Source of the DNA: Gammaproteobacteria bacterium
GTDB lineage: Bacteria; Pseudomonadota; Gammaproteobacteria; Ga0077536
Reading direction: 5' to 3'
Assembly: GCA_021773835.1 (NCBI GenBank)
Contig: JAJFJQ010000051.1
Coordinates: 186,001-250,000 of the forward strand
DNA: 64,000 nucleotides
Shown: positions 43,236 through 52,407 of the stretch, piece by piece
Position numbering within the stretch: the first letter of the stretch is position 1
Layout: every line of letters starts with the position of its first letter
Made by a program: the position numbers and the translations under genes
Notes under the pieces: generated by a model
Told to the model about the DNA's origin: nothing
The model's input: the letters and a program-made list of their open reading frames with translations, nothing else
The model's database searches: none

Positions 43236-43260
43236 TGTCGTCTCCGTGCCCGTGGCCATC

Positions 43261-44403
43261 TCACAAACCAATCAGATCTGCAAAGCGTTGGCGGTGAAAA
43301 ACGACGTCGCCATATAGCTGCTGTGCCACGCGCGCGCGTTTAAGAAATAGTCCGACATCGGCCTCGTCTGTCATCCCGATGCCGCCATGCATTTGCACGG
43401 CCTCATTACTGACCAACTCAAGCATATCGCAGGCCTTGGCTTTAGCGACGCATACGAGTTCCGCCGCGTCGCGTGCCTTTTGATCGAGTGCGTCTAGTGC
43501 CGCGTACACGGCCGAACGGGCCAGCTCTATTTCGCAATACATTTCCGCCGCGCGATGCTTGAGCGCTTGAAATGAGCCGATCGGTGCGCCAAATTGCTCG
43601 CGCACTTTTAGATATTCGACCGTGATATCGAATGCTTCCTGCCCTGATCCAAGCATCTCAGCGGCGACCCCAGCGCGGGCGCCGTCGAGAACCGGATCGA
43701 GGATGTCTGCACCGCCGCCGACGGTGCCGATGATCGACCCGGCGGGAATCTGCACATTATTAAATCGGATATTAGCGGCGTTGCGGCTATCTACCATCCG
43801 CGTACGCTTTATTCGGATCCCGGGTAATGCGTTGTCAATGAGAAAGAGACTGATCCCTTCCCGTTGGTCGTCTTCGCAGCTGGTTCGCGCAACCAATAGC
43901 AGGCGATCGGCGACATGGCCGTCCAATACGAACGTTTTCTTGCCGTTAATTACGTATCCATCATCGTTTTTTACGGCTCGTGTCGCGATTCGATGTGGCG
44001 CATGGCGAGGGCACTCTTCATGCGCAAGTGCAATCATAAGCGCGCCATCGGCGACGGCACTGAGCGTGTCCGCGCGCTGCGCCTCGTTGCCGGCCCTGGA
44101 AATAATGGGCGTCGCGCTTAATACGGTCGACAGGAGAGGGGAGGCCGTCAGCGTTCGGCCCGATTGTTCCAATATGGTCCCGAGCGCCCGATAGCCCAAG
44201 TCGACGCCGCCATCGGCTTCATCGATTAGGATCCCGGCCCACCCCATCTCGGACATTTCGCGCCAAACCTCACGATCGAAACCCACTTCGTTTTGCTCGT
44301 CGCGCAGTTGGCGCATTGCGCCGAGGGGCGATCGCTCGCCGAAAAATCGCGCCGCGGTGTCACGCAGTAATTCGTGGTCTTGTTGGGTGAGTTGATCGGC
44401 CAT
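43261..44403 (-). CDS. Acyl-CoA dehydrogenase, probable partner subunit
   Basis: 380 residues. Fold motifs are present (AGILIDEADGGVDLGYRALGTILEQ, YVINGKKTFVLDG, TVEYLKVREQFGAPIGSFQALKHRAAEMYCEIE, VQMHGGIGMTDEADVGLFLKRA), but the final FAD and catalytic-Glu segment EGGTSE is absent: the end reads QLYGDVVFHRQRFADLIGL. It sits directly after, and almost touches, another acyl-CoA dehydrogenase gene (44404) with a complete end. Such adjacent pairs form alpha2beta2 enzymes in steroid and branched-side-chain degradation, in which one subunit supplies the base. Pairing is inference. Confidence 0.87.
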   Translation of the reverse strand: MADQLTQQDHELLRDTAARFFGERSPLGAMRQLRDEQNEVGFDREVWREMSEMGWAGILIDEADGGVDLGYRALGTILEQSGRTLTASPLLSTVLSATPIISRAGNEAQRADTLSAVADGALMIALAHEECPRHAPHRIATRAVKNDDGYVINGKKTFVLDGHVADRLLLVARTSCEDDQREGISLFLIDNALPGIRIKRTRMVDSRNAANIRFNNVQIPAGSIIGTVGGGADILDPVLDGARAGVAAEMLGSGQEAFDITVEYLKVREQFGAPIGSFQALKHRAAEMYCEIELARSAVYAALDALDQKARDAAELVCVAKAKACDMLELVSNEAVQMHGGIGMTDEADVGLFLKRARVAQQLYGDVVFHRQRFADLIGL

Positions 44404-45576
44404 CTAATCAGGGAGTCCTAAGATGCGCTTCGCAATCACGTTAAGTTGCACTTCTGAGGTTCCGCCCTCGATTGAATTGCCTTTGGAGCGTAGCCACGAC
44501 CGGCATAAAACGAGATCGTTATCATCGAATTCTTCGCCTTCCCAGCCAAGGCCGGCATAGCCCGCGCATTTCATGATCACCTCCATCTTGCGTTTGTTTT
44601 GCTCGGTCCCGTAGTACTTGAGCATGGAGGCGACCCCGGCGGCGGCATCCGCACTGCCTATGGCGCGTTTAGAGGTAGACTCGAACGCGCGATCGTTGAT
44701 CAGCTGGCGTGCGACCAAGTCGCGTAACAGGGGATCGGCGATACGCCCGTTGGCATCGCCGGCATATCGTCTTGCCATGTCTTTAAACGGCGGGAGTCGG
44801 TTGCCGCCACGTGCACCGAGTTGGGAAATCATCGCCCTTTCATGCGCGAGCAGCTGTTTTGCGATTGCCCAGCCGCCGTTTACTTCGCCGACGAGTTGAT
44901 CTTTGGGTACCTTCACATTATCGAAAAACGTTTCGCAAAATGCCGACGCGCCGCTGATAAGTTTTATCGGACGTACTTCAACCCCAGGACTGTGCATATC
45001 AAACAATAGAAAGCTGATCCCGGCGTGCTTGACCGAGGTGTCGGTGCGCACTAGGCAAAATATCCAGTCGGCATGATGCGCGTAGGAGGTCCATACCTTC
45101 TGGCCATTGACTAAATAGTGATCGCCTTTGTCTTCGGCACGGGTTTGCAAACCGGCCAGATCCGAGCCGGCACCCGGCTCGCTGTAACCCTGGCACCACC
45201 GGATTTCACCGCGCGTAATTGGCGCTAGGTAGCGTTCCTTTTCCGCTTGGGTGCCGATATCAAGTAATAGCGGGCCGAGCATCCCAAGGCCGAAACTAAA
45301 CAAGGGTGGACGGGCGCTGATCCGATTCATCTCTTCGGTCAAGATCGCCGCTTCGGCTCGACTCAGACCGCCGCCGCCATATTCCCGTGGCCACTGGGGC
45401 GCGGTCCAGCCACGTTCGACCATGCGCTCCATCCAGACCTTCGATTCGGGGTGCTTGAAGACCGGGTTTTTCCCGCCCCATACGCGTTCGTCATCGGGCA
45501 TTGGCGTGCGCATGCCAGGTGGACAATTTTCTTCCAGCCAGGCACGGGTTTCACTGCGAAAATCCTCAAGGGTCAT
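44404..45576 (-). CDS. Acyl-CoA dehydrogenase, probable catalytic subunit of a pair
   Basis: 390 residues. N-terminal motif WPREYGGGGLSRAEAAILTEE, then WCQGYSEPGAGSDLAGLQTRAE, VNGQKVWTSYAHHAD (FAD site), FETFF-type segment FCETFFDNVKVP and the end NSIEGGTSEVQLNVIAKRILGLP with the Glu expected as the base. This subgroup (FadE26/27-like, about 390 residues) acts on bulky acyl-CoA chains such as steroid or terpenoid side chains. It is the first gene of a minus-strand run: this gene, the second dehydrogenase (adjacent), quinone reductase-like and LLM genes. It is divergent from the CaiB-type CoA transferase. Confidence 0.9.
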   Translation of the reverse strand: MTLEDFRSETRAWLEENCPPGMRTPMPDDERVWGGKNPVFKHPESKVWMERMVERGWTAPQWPREYGGGGLSRAEAAILTEEMNRISARPPLFSFGLGMLGPLLLDIGTQAEKERYLAPITRGEIRWCQGYSEPGAGSDLAGLQTRAEDKGDHYLVNGQKVWTSYAHHADWIFCLVRTDTSVKHAGISFLLFDMHSPGVEVRPIKLISGASAFCETFFDNVKVPKDQLVGEVNGGWAIAKQLLAHERAMISQLGARGGNRLPPFKDMARRYAGDANGRIADPLLRDLVARQLINDRAFESTSKRAIGSADAAAGVASMLKYYGTEQNKRKMEVIMKCAGYAGLGWEGEEFDDNDLVLCRSWLRSKGNSIEGGTSEVQLNVIAKRILGLPD

Positions 45577-45753
45577 GATGCGATCCCGACATTTGTTGTT
45601 CTGTAACGGACAATATTGGAGCGCCTACTATATTCGATCGGTCCCCCCGAAGAGAATGCCGTTAGGGTCGTGTTGATTAATAATCGAATTGTACGGCCCT
45701 TGCCGAACTCGAATGACAAGGCTATGTTCCTCCCGGCAAATTGGAGAGAACGT

Positions 45754-46962
45754 ATGGCTGGTCTATTAGACGGTATTCGCGTGATTGAGATCGCGACCTA
45801 TGTGTTCATGCCCGGTGCTGGCACGGTAATGGCTGACTTTGGCGCTGAGGTGATTCATGTTGAACCCCCAGGACATGGTGATCCATATCGCGCGCTGTAC
45901 AAAATGAAGCCGCTTCCGCAGGGCGAGGACAACTACTGTTGGGAGATGGACAGCCGTAACAAAAAAAGCCTGGTGTTGGACCTCAAGTCTGAGCTCGGCC
46001 ATGAGATCATTGTAGACCTGGTCAAAAACTCGGATGTTCTGATCACAAATTTCCACCCATCTGTGCTTAACGATTTGCGCATCAGCTATGAGGCACTATC
46101 GGCGATCAATCCGCGCCTTATCTATGCGCACGGAACAGGCTACGGCGAAAATGGGGAAGAAGTTGAGAAACCCGGCTACGATGCGACCGCGTGGTGGGCG
46201 CGCAGCGGACTGATGGATGCCGTGAGGCCGGCGGAGGGTGATTTGGCTTTCTCAACCGCCGGCATGGGGGACCACCCGAGCAGTATGACGGCCTTTGGTG
46301 CGATCGCCTTGGCGCTTTATGCGCGCGAACGCACGGGTAAGGGCACGAAAATATCGACCTCACTTTTGGCTAACGGCGCTTGGTCAAACAGCCTCCTCAT
46401 CCAGGCGGCCTTAAGCGGTTGTACGACCTATATTCCGCCGACGCAAACGAATACGTCTAATGCTGTTTTCAATCATTATTGCTGCTCAGATGGACGATCA
46501 TTTTTTCTGGTGTTGATTAAGGAAGCGGAAGAATTCGTAAAATTTTGCAATGCCATCGAACGACCTGAGCTAGCCGATGACCCGCGTTTCGCGGAGCTGA
46601 GTGATCGGCGCGAGAACTCAGCGATATTAGCGGGCATCCTGTCCGATTGGTTTGCCCAACGTCCACTGGCGGTGTGGCGGAAAATTCTAGACGACAACGC
46701 GATCACCTTCGGTGATATCGCTACCTATGAAGAGACAATCGTCGATCAACAAATGATCCAAAATGGCATCTTTGTTGAATTCGCCGATCAACCGGGCAGA
46801 AAAACCATCAACAGTCCGTTCGAACTCAAAGACTTTCCAAAGCGCCAACCAACAGCGCCGCCGACGCTAGGGCAACACACCACGGAGATCCTTCAAGGCC
46901 TCGGCTATGATGAAGCCCGGATTGCCGATTTGCAGGCGGCGAAGGTAGTACAAAGCGGCTAA
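45754..46962 (+). CDS. CaiB/BaiF family CoA transferase
   Basis: 402 residues from ATG 45754, with TTGGAGAGAACG upstream; a longer frame from 45616 adds 46 residues that are not family-like. Class III CoA transferase marks: LLDGIRVIEIATYVFMPGAGTVMADFGAEVIHVEPPGHGDPYR at the start, RNKKSLVLDL, GMGDHPSSMTAFGAIALALYARERTGKGTKI (the catalytic Asp is the one in GMGDHPS), and GNRG-like ending. It moves CoA between carboxylates, so it likely activates or deactivates the acid handled by the dehydrogenase genes facing it. Divergent from the acyl-CoA dehydrogenases, with 177 bases between. Confidence 0.9.
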   Translation: MAGLLDGIRVIEIATYVFMPGAGTVMADFGAEVIHVEPPGHGDPYRALYKMKPLPQGEDNYCWEMDSRNKKSLVLDLKSELGHEIIVDLVKNSDVLITNFHPSVLNDLRISYEALSAINPRLIYAHGTGYGENGEEVEKPGYDATAWWARSGLMDAVRPAEGDLAFSTAGMGDHPSSMTAFGAIALALYARERTGKGTKISTSLLANGAWSNSLLIQAALSGCTTYIPPTQTNTSNAVFNHYCCSDGRSFFLVLIKEAEEFVKFCNAIERPELADDPRFAELSDRRENSAILAGILSDWFAQRPLAVWRKILDDNAITFGDIATYEETIVDQQMIQNGIFVEFADQPGRKTINSPFELKDFPKRQPTAPPTLGQHTTEILQGLGYDEARIADLQAAKVVQSG

Positions 46963-47062
46963 ACACGTCCTCATGTAACACAGTATCGAACATCTTGGTG
47001 CTGCCAATCGGACTAAGGTGGCGGATCGATATTAGCGGCAGCATGTTAAGGTCAACACAATC

Positions 47063-48091
47063 GTGAACAAGCCATCACCCTCCGATCAAGATCGTTTGAT
47101 CGCTGCCTCGAGCTGGCGCTCGAGGGCGATACGTGCCGTGACGTGGCTAATCGCCGGCGCCTGCTTCTACCTGGTGTTCGCTAACATTCAGGCGGCTGCG
47201 GGCCGTGAAGAAATGACGGCAGTGGATTATCTAGTGCGCTTTTTCGGAGATGCGAACTGGTTGGCGTGGCTTGGCTTGATGGTTCCGTATTCGTGCTTGT
47301 TTTTCTTGATCGACGCACATGTGACCTGGCGCGTCGTGCGATGGTTTAACGCCCCCGATTTTCGCTTTCGGCGCATGCTGCCGATCCGCGCTAGCGCGTA
47401 TATCCTATCTCTGGTAAACGAGCAGATCGGCAAAGGCGCGATCACCTTATATCTGTGGCGTCGCCACGCCGTGCCCGCCTGGCAAGCGTTATCGAGTATG
47501 GTGCTGCTCGGTATGATGGAGGTCTACCAGCTATTGTTATTCTCGGCGGTGGGAACATTGCTGTACTTCGATCTGGTCGAGGCTGCTTCGACGGTGCTGC
47601 CATTAAGCACGATCCTGGTAACGGTCTTCGCGATCGCGGCGTTGTACTTCCCGTTGCATTTGATGTATTTCAGCGGAGCGGTATTGCCGAAAAACGGTGT
47701 CCGCGATCTGCAGATCTTCCGAGCCTTTCGCCTGGCTCGGCTGCGACATTACGTTCTCGTCGTATTGTTCAAGGCACCGAATCTCATCGCGGCGGTATTG
47801 GTCTATACGCTTGCACTTGATCTGTTCAACGTCGACGTCGAATTTGGTCAGATGCTGGCTTTTCTACCCGTGATCTTCCTGGCCGCGGCGTTGCCACTGC
47901 CGTTTCATGCTGGAGCGCTATTGTTGTGGACCGTGCTGTTTCCTGATTTTCCGGAAGTCGGCGCCTTTAGTTTGGTCATGCATACGTTTTTTGTCTTGTT
48001 TAACGCAGTGATCGGGCTGGTGTTTTTGCCGATCGCCAACCGCGAGTTGATCGTTGATCCGGATGGTCGCGGACAACCACTAGAGCCGTGA
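47063..48091 (+). CDS. Multi-pass membrane protein, LPG synthase TM/UPF0104-like
   Basis: 342 residues starting at GTG 47063, with no strong ribosome site. Eight or more hydrophobic helices are visible, for example WLIAGACFYLVF, LAWLGLMVPYSCLFFLID and FAIAALYFPLHLMYF. The pattern SLVNEQIGKGAITLYLWRRH followed by an ALSSMVLLGMMEVYQ helix resembles the lysylphosphatidylglycerol synthase TM domain (PF03706), whose members flip lipids or lipid-linked molecules. It lies next to a CDP-alcohol phosphatidyltransferase, which supports a lipid role. Family assignment is moderate. Confidence 0.6.
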   Translation: MNKPSPSDQDRLIAASSWRSRAIRAVTWLIAGACFYLVFANIQAAAGREEMTAVDYLVRFFGDANWLAWLGLMVPYSCLFFLIDAHVTWRVVRWFNAPDFRFRRMLPIRASAYILSLVNEQIGKGAITLYLWRRHAVPAWQALSSMVLLGMMEVYQLLLFSAVGTLLYFDLVEAASTVLPLSTILVTVFAIAALYFPLHLMYFSGAVLPKNGVRDLQIFRAFRLARLRHYVLVVLFKAPNLIAAVLVYTLALDLFNVDVEFGQMLAFLPVIFLAAALPLPFHAGALLLWTVLFPDFPEVGAFSLVMHTFFVLFNAVIGLVFLPIANRELIVDPDGRGQPLEP

Positions 48092-48640
48092 CCGAGCAGA
48101 TAAGAAATGCCGCGCACGCTGCGCAATCGAGATAAGGGTGCTTAGGACGAGCAGCCAACCGCAACCCGTAAGCGCCATTGCGAATGCAGGATCGGATGAA
48201 AAGTGATGGATAAATATTGCACCGCCGGTTACGACGAAATAGGCGATCCCATTCCATCGCCCAATGCTGGACGGCCGTAAGACGGCTCCGGCAAAAACGT
48301 GAGAGTCTAAGGCGTATTGTATAAACGCAATTCCGATCAGAGGTGGCAGCATCCACGGTATTAATCCGAGCCAGGAAAATAGCGCGGTGACACAAACAAC
48401 AAATAATGCATCAGCGCCATGGTCAATCAGCGTACCCAAGCGCGTTTCCTGTCCCGTGTTCCGGGCGATGACCCCATCGACAATGTCGCTTGCCACGACA
48501 GCTAGAAACAGTCCGACGGTTAGTGCAGCGTAGTTGTTTATGATGGTCCAGAGGATTACCGGAATGAGAGCAACTCGCGAACAACTCACAAGATTTGGCA
48601 GTGTAAAAATTGTGATCGCATTGACTTCGCGAGTGTTCAT
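48080..48640 (-). CDS. CDP-alcohol phosphatidyltransferase
   Basis: 186 residues with six hydrophobic segments. The diagnostic motif D-x2-D-G-x2-A-R-x8-G-x3-D-x3-D is complete (SDIVDGVIAR, then RLGTLIDHGADALF). These inner-membrane enzymes join a CDP-alcohol (usually CDP-diacylglycerol) to an alcohol acceptor such as glycerol phosphate, inositol phosphate or serine. The motif is intact, so activity is likely, but the acceptor cannot be read. Its 3' end overlaps the end of the plus-strand membrane protein by 12 bases. It is divergent from the NAD(P)-binding gene with 3 bases between starts at the extreme, or about 57 with the preferred start. Confidence 0.86.
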   Translation of the reverse strand: MNTREVNAITIFTLPNLVSCSRVALIPVILWTIINNYAALTVGLFLAVVASDIVDGVIARNTGQETRLGTLIDHGADALFVVCVTALFSWLGLIPWMLPPLIGIAFIQYALDSHVFAGAVLRPSSIGRWNGIAYFVVTGGAIFIHHFSSDPAFAMALTGCGWLLVLSTLISIAQRARHFLSARSRL

Positions 48641-48697
48641 GGTTTGCAGTGTACTGCGTGGGGCAACACCTCGCGAATCGTCACGATTGTAGTGCTA

Positions 48698-49609
48698 GTG
48701 AGCAGAAGGCTTCTCATAACAGGCGCGAATGGCCATCTCGGGCGTCGGCTTATCGCGACACTACCACCGACCTATGCCGTGGAAGCAGTTGTGCGCAGCA
48801 AACGGGCTCGGGCAACATTGGTCGCGCACGTGGGCGACAGAGAACAGCTCAACATCACGATCACCGATCCCACTGATGCGGATGCAATTGCCGAGATCGG
48901 AACCAACTGCGACGCCGCGGTACATTTGATCGGAACCATTAAGGAGGCGCGCGACAGCCGCTACGCCGATGCCGATGAGAAACCGGCGCGAGCGCTGGCC
49001 GAGGCAACATCACGCCTGGCCCTTAACCAAATTGTATACCTAAGTATCCTCGGTGCAGACCATGCAAGCGACAGCCGATGTTTGCGCTCGCGTGCAGCCG
49101 CAGAAGAAATCTTACGCTCGGCGCCGACCGCGGTAACAGTGATCCGGGTACCAATGGTCTTGGGTGAGAAAGATCGCGCAAGTCTAGCGCTCGCGCGACG
49201 TGCGTCGGCGAAGCGCGTCGTGTTATTTAAAGCCGGCTGTCTCGAGCAACCAATCTATGCGGGCGACGTCATAGCTGCGATCGCCAATAGCTTGCAGGTC
49301 AGTGAACCGCTTAGCCAGGCGTTCGACTTGGCCGGTCCAAGGTCACTGAGCCGACGGGAACTCGTCATGCGTGCGGCGGCGTTACAGAACAATCGACCCT
49401 CGATCTACCCGCTACCGCAATTTCTCGGTTTCGCGCTTGCATACGTATTGGAAATAATAAAACGCAAACCGCGGTTGACCCGCGAAATGCTACGGGTTCT
49501 GAATCACGATGATGCCATTGATCCAGGCGAGGCGGCGGACGCACTCGGGATCACCTTGACCCCGCTCGCCGATACTTTGCAGCGTTGTATCGTGAATCGA
49601 CTGCCTTAG
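48698..49609 (+). CDS. NAD(P)-binding NmrA/atypical SDR protein
   Basis: About 303 residues. The Rossmann motif RRLLITGANGHLGRRL starts right after GTG 48698 (GTG 48692 is equally possible; an extension to a TTG at 48644 would touch the divergent gene). HLIGTIKEARDSRYADADE and QIVYLSILGADHASDSRCLRSRAAAEEILRSA give the Ser and the modified active site of atypical SDRs related to complex I assembly factor NDUFA9/NmrA. The end is helical. The catalytic Tyr-x3-Lys is not retained, so it may bind NAD(P) as a sensor or act as a reductase. It converges with the PNPOx-like gene, which overlaps it by 4 bases. Confidence 0.78.
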   Translation: MSRRLLITGANGHLGRRLIATLPPTYAVEAVVRSKRARATLVAHVGDREQLNITITDPTDADAIAEIGTNCDAAVHLIGTIKEARDSRYADADEKPARALAEATSRLALNQIVYLSILGADHASDSRCLRSRAAAEEILRSAPTAVTVIRVPMVLGEKDRASLALARRASAKRVVLFKAGCLEQPIYAGDVIAAIANSLQVSEPLSQAFDLAGPRSLSRRELVMRAAALQNNRPSIYPLPQFLGFALAYVLEIIKRKPRLTREMLRVLNHDDAIDPGEAADALGITLTPLADTLQRCIVNRLP

Positions 49610-50109
49610 CTGCTGACCTTATAACGCAGCATCACGCGCGACCCGTCCGCGAGTCCCTTGTTAAAGCGCGGACCCCAGGAGCCCCATTCATCCGCGTACT
49701 TTTTAGCGTAAATCGCGAGCACCTCTTCGTGCACCGAAGCCTTGTCTTCGAGTCGCCCTTCTAAGGTTAAGTGCGGCGCCGATCGATAGTTATCTTTGGC
49801 CTTCTTCCATGGGCCGAATTCTCCGATCCATATTGAGGCGCGGGAGTGACCGCGTCGAACGGCTTCTGCACGCCAGGCGTCGGCTTGCGTAACAACAAAA
49901 ATCTCGTTGTTATCATGAACGAACCAGACCTCCCCTTTGCACGTGCTCTCCTGCCCTTTCGACAATAACGGCGTGAGATAGATCAGTGCGGACTTATCGA
50001 GAAATGCGACGGCGGGGGAATCGCCCGCCAGTGCTATGCGGCTATTACTTAATCCGGCCAGGATGACAGCGGCGGTGCCGCCGATGGCTTGTCTTCGATT
50101 AATACTCAT
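49606..50109 (-). CDS. Tat-exported FMN-barrel (PNPOx-like) protein
   Basis: 167 residues from ATG 50109, with GGAGG 8 bases upstream. A twin-arginine leader is at the N-terminus (INRRQAIGGTAAVILAGL), so it is folded before export, which fits a flavin cargo. The body is a split beta-barrel: SALIYLTPLLSKGQESTCKGEVWFVHDNNEIFVVTQ, RASIWIGEFGPW and APHLTLEGRLEDKAS, as in pyridoxamine 5'-phosphate oxidase-like proteins. The usual cofactor is FMN, sometimes F420 or heme. The substrate is unknown. It ends within 4 bases of the convergent NmrA-like gene. Confidence 0.7.
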   Translation of the reverse strand: MSINRRQAIGGTAAVILAGLSNSRIALAGDSPAVAFLDKSALIYLTPLLSKGQESTCKGEVWFVHDNNEIFVVTQADAWRAEAVRRGHSRASIWIGEFGPWKKAKDNYRSAPHLTLEGRLEDKASVHEEVLAIYAKKYADEWGSWGPRFNKGLADGSRVMLRYKVSS

Positions 50110-50197
50110 TTCCAATTCCTCCGCTAATTGTAATTTTAAATTCGGAAATTCCAGAGGCCGATTCTAGTAGAACCCAACCGGTCATGGCAGCTCCCCA

Positions 50198-50659
50198 TCA
50201 GGCTTTCAGTCTTCCGCGTAGCTCTCTCCGCGACTTTGCACTGCCGGCGAATCGATCCTTTGCACGCCATAGCGCGACGGTTGGAATAGCGAACAGAATC
50301 GCGGCGATGATGCCCGCGATCCAGCCCCTACCGTTGGGGTTCACAATGTTCCAAACGAGCATTGCAATCGTCACTTGGCCGCTGTACACCGAGGCCCAAG
50401 GCCACATCCAGGATTTCATTTTCCAAAATCCATAGGCGCCGGCACCATAAATGAGCCAATGCACCGGTTCCGTTAATTTGGCCCACCAACCAGTTAAGGC
50501 AAACCCGAACCATATTTCATGGTCATCGGCGACCGGTTTCAAAAAGAGATCGAATGGCATGTAGAGGAAGGTCATGTAGACGCAAAAGTAAAAGAGCAAA
50601 TTCATCCACCACGGGCGGTGCGACCAATCGCTTTTTAGTGCGTCAATTGATTTAGTCAT
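50198..50659 (-). CDS. Small multi-pass membrane protein, unknown
   Basis: 153 residues from ATG 50659 (a longer frame to 50761 adds 34 residues without membrane segments). About four hydrophobic helices: WWMNLLFYFCVYMTFLYMPFDLF, HWLIYGAGAYGFW, MWPWASVYSGQVTIAMLVWNIV and GWIAGIIAAILFAIPTVALW, with a basic cytoplasmic tail (RRELRGRLKA). I do not recognise the family. It lies between the kinase and the Tat FMN-barrel gene on the same strand and could be co-transcribed with the FMN-barrel protein (88-base gap), but nothing ties their functions. Confidence 0.55.
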   Translation of the reverse strand: MTKSIDALKSDWSHRPWWMNLLFYFCVYMTFLYMPFDLFLKPVADDHEIWFGFALTGWWAKLTEPVHWLIYGAGAYGFWKMKSWMWPWASVYSGQVTIAMLVWNIVNPNGRGWIAGIIAAILFAIPTVALWRAKDRFAGSAKSRRELRGRLKA

Positions 50660-50779
50660 CGATGATTCCACATGTAAGTTTTCATCCCTTTGTTCACTGT
50701 CGATATTCGAATGCGCGAGCAAGCTCTCGCGAGAAAAGCTATTAACCGGTAGCGAAAACAAAAGTCCATACGGTTTTCC

Positions 50780-52192
50780 TTAGTTTCGTCGCGGTGGGGG
50801 CGGCCGGCGGTGTCTATGGTGATCCGGGATGCAGGCGAGGTCGCTTGCGCCGCGCACCGTGCGGCAAGTCCCCTGTTCCATTCCATGCGGTGCCGCGAAA
50901 GAACAAACGTCGCCTAGAGCAATACTGCGACACGCCTCAGTAGATTCGCGTGGTGGGCGTGGCGCGCCCTTAGGGCTGTTTGACGGCGGCCCGCGCCAGG
51001 TCACCTCCGCTTGTGGCATCGGCGCCGATGCGTTGGATCCACCGCTTGGCGCAGCGTTTGGCGAGACGATTCTGCGTTGGTCGCTCACACTCGGCGATGG
51101 ACTATCGCGCGTCATCCAGACCACGAACAATCCCGCAACGATTAGCAGCAGTACTAAACTTGTGGCCACGGTTACCGTGGTCAGTCGTGTTGGTTTGGAA
51201 CGATTGATCTCCCCAGGTTCGCGACTGCGTGCCCTTATGAGCGCATCTTTGAATGCGGTCGCGCTTGCGGAGCGCGCCGCCGGTGTTCTCGAGAGTTCTC
51301 GCATTATCACAGCGCTTACTGCGGGAGATACTGCGTGATTGAGTGAGTCAAGTGGCACGATTTCGTCGCTAGTTTCCCGATCCAGAGCGGGCGGCGGTCG
51401 CACACCGCTCAAGGCAAAGTACAGCGTCGCGGCGCAGCTGTAGATATCGGTCCATGGGCCTTGTTTTCCCTTGCGGAAATATTGCTCGAAAGGCGCGTAA
51501 CCCGGAGTCAGTATTACCGAGAGACTCTCCGTCTCTTCGCCAAGCGAATGTCTTGCCGCACCGAAGTCTAGCAATATTGGCGTTTTCTCCGCCGCGATAT
51601 AGATATTCGCGGGCTTGATATCACGATGCAGATAACCGAGCTCGTGCACGGTCGCGAGCCCATCCAAGACTGGCGTAATCAGGTCGATCGCTTCAGCTTG
51701 GGTCATGGCGGCGGAGCGCTGTTTTAGGTGTTCTGACAACGACATCCCTGCGTAGTAGTCCATCACGAGATAAGCGGAATTGTTTTGCTGAAAAAAATCT
51801 CGGACCCGAACAATATTGGGATGGGAAAAGCGAACCAGTGTCCGTGCCTCATCCAGAAACTCTTCTAGCCCTTCCGTATAGACGATGGCATCGTCGGTAG
51901 ACACTGGGGTGATCTCGGTATCGCCGGGTTTGCGGCTTGCCAGCCTTTGCGGGAGATATTCCTTGATGGCTGCTGTAGTTTGTAATGTCAGGTCCCATGC
52001 GAGATACGTAATGCCGTACCCGCCGGGCTTCCCAAGCACCGCACCGACATAAAACCGGTCGTTGAGTAGTGTCCGTTCCGGGAGCGCGATTGGGTTACGT
52101 TCCACGCTCTCCGGATACCCGCAGTGCGCGCAGATTTCGTTCTTTGCGACCTCTGTCATACACCCGAGACAGAGCGTTTCGACATCCACCAT
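50780..52192 (-). CDS. Transmembrane Ser/Thr protein kinase with N-terminal zinc ribbon
   Basis: 470 residues. The first 25 contain a CxxC pair set (Cys8, Cys11, Cys21, Cys24), a likely zinc ribbon. The kinase domain follows (about 45-320): GKPGGYGITYLAWD as glycine loop, Lys77 (AAIKEYL), HRDIKPANI with Asp191 and Asn196, and DFGAAR with Asp209. All catalytic residues are present. One helix (338-360) crosses the membrane, leaving a Pro/Ser-rich, Cys-containing outside tail (361-470). This resembles PknB-type bacterial receptors that sense an outside signal. It is divergent from a second kinase gene, with 215 bases between. Confidence 0.87.
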   Translation of the reverse strand: MVDVETLCLGCMTEVAKNEICAHCGYPESVERNPIALPERTLLNDRFYVGAVLGKPGGYGITYLAWDLTLQTTAAIKEYLPQRLASRKPGDTEITPVSTDDAIVYTEGLEEFLDEARTLVRFSHPNIVRVRDFFQQNNSAYLVMDYYAGMSLSEHLKQRSAAMTQAEAIDLITPVLDGLATVHELGYLHRDIKPANIYIAAEKTPILLDFGAARHSLGEETESLSVILTPGYAPFEQYFRKGKQGPWTDIYSCAATLYFALSGVRPPPALDRETSDEIVPLDSLNHAVSPAVSAVIMRELSRTPAARSASATAFKDALIRARSREPGEINRSKPTRLTTVTVATSLVLLLIVAGLFVVWMTRDSPSPSVSDQRRIVSPNAAPSGGSNASAPMPQAEVTWRGPPSNSPKGAPRPPRESTEACRSIALGDVCSFAAPHGMEQGTCRTVRGASDLACIPDHHRHRRPPPPRRN

Positions 52193-52407
52193 GGCATCAT
52201 CCTACTAGAATGAAGACCTTGATTCAGTCGATACAATTTCTCAGGCACCCAGTGTGATCAACCACACGCCGCTTGAGTGCGCTAAATTGGCGGCGGCAGC
52301 ATAGATAATGACCGTTACGTGGGATGCCGTTAGAATTAGGTGCCGAAAGTTTTCTCTTAGCGCCACCTCGGGCGTATATCCATCATGAGGGCAGATCAAC
52401 ATCAGCC

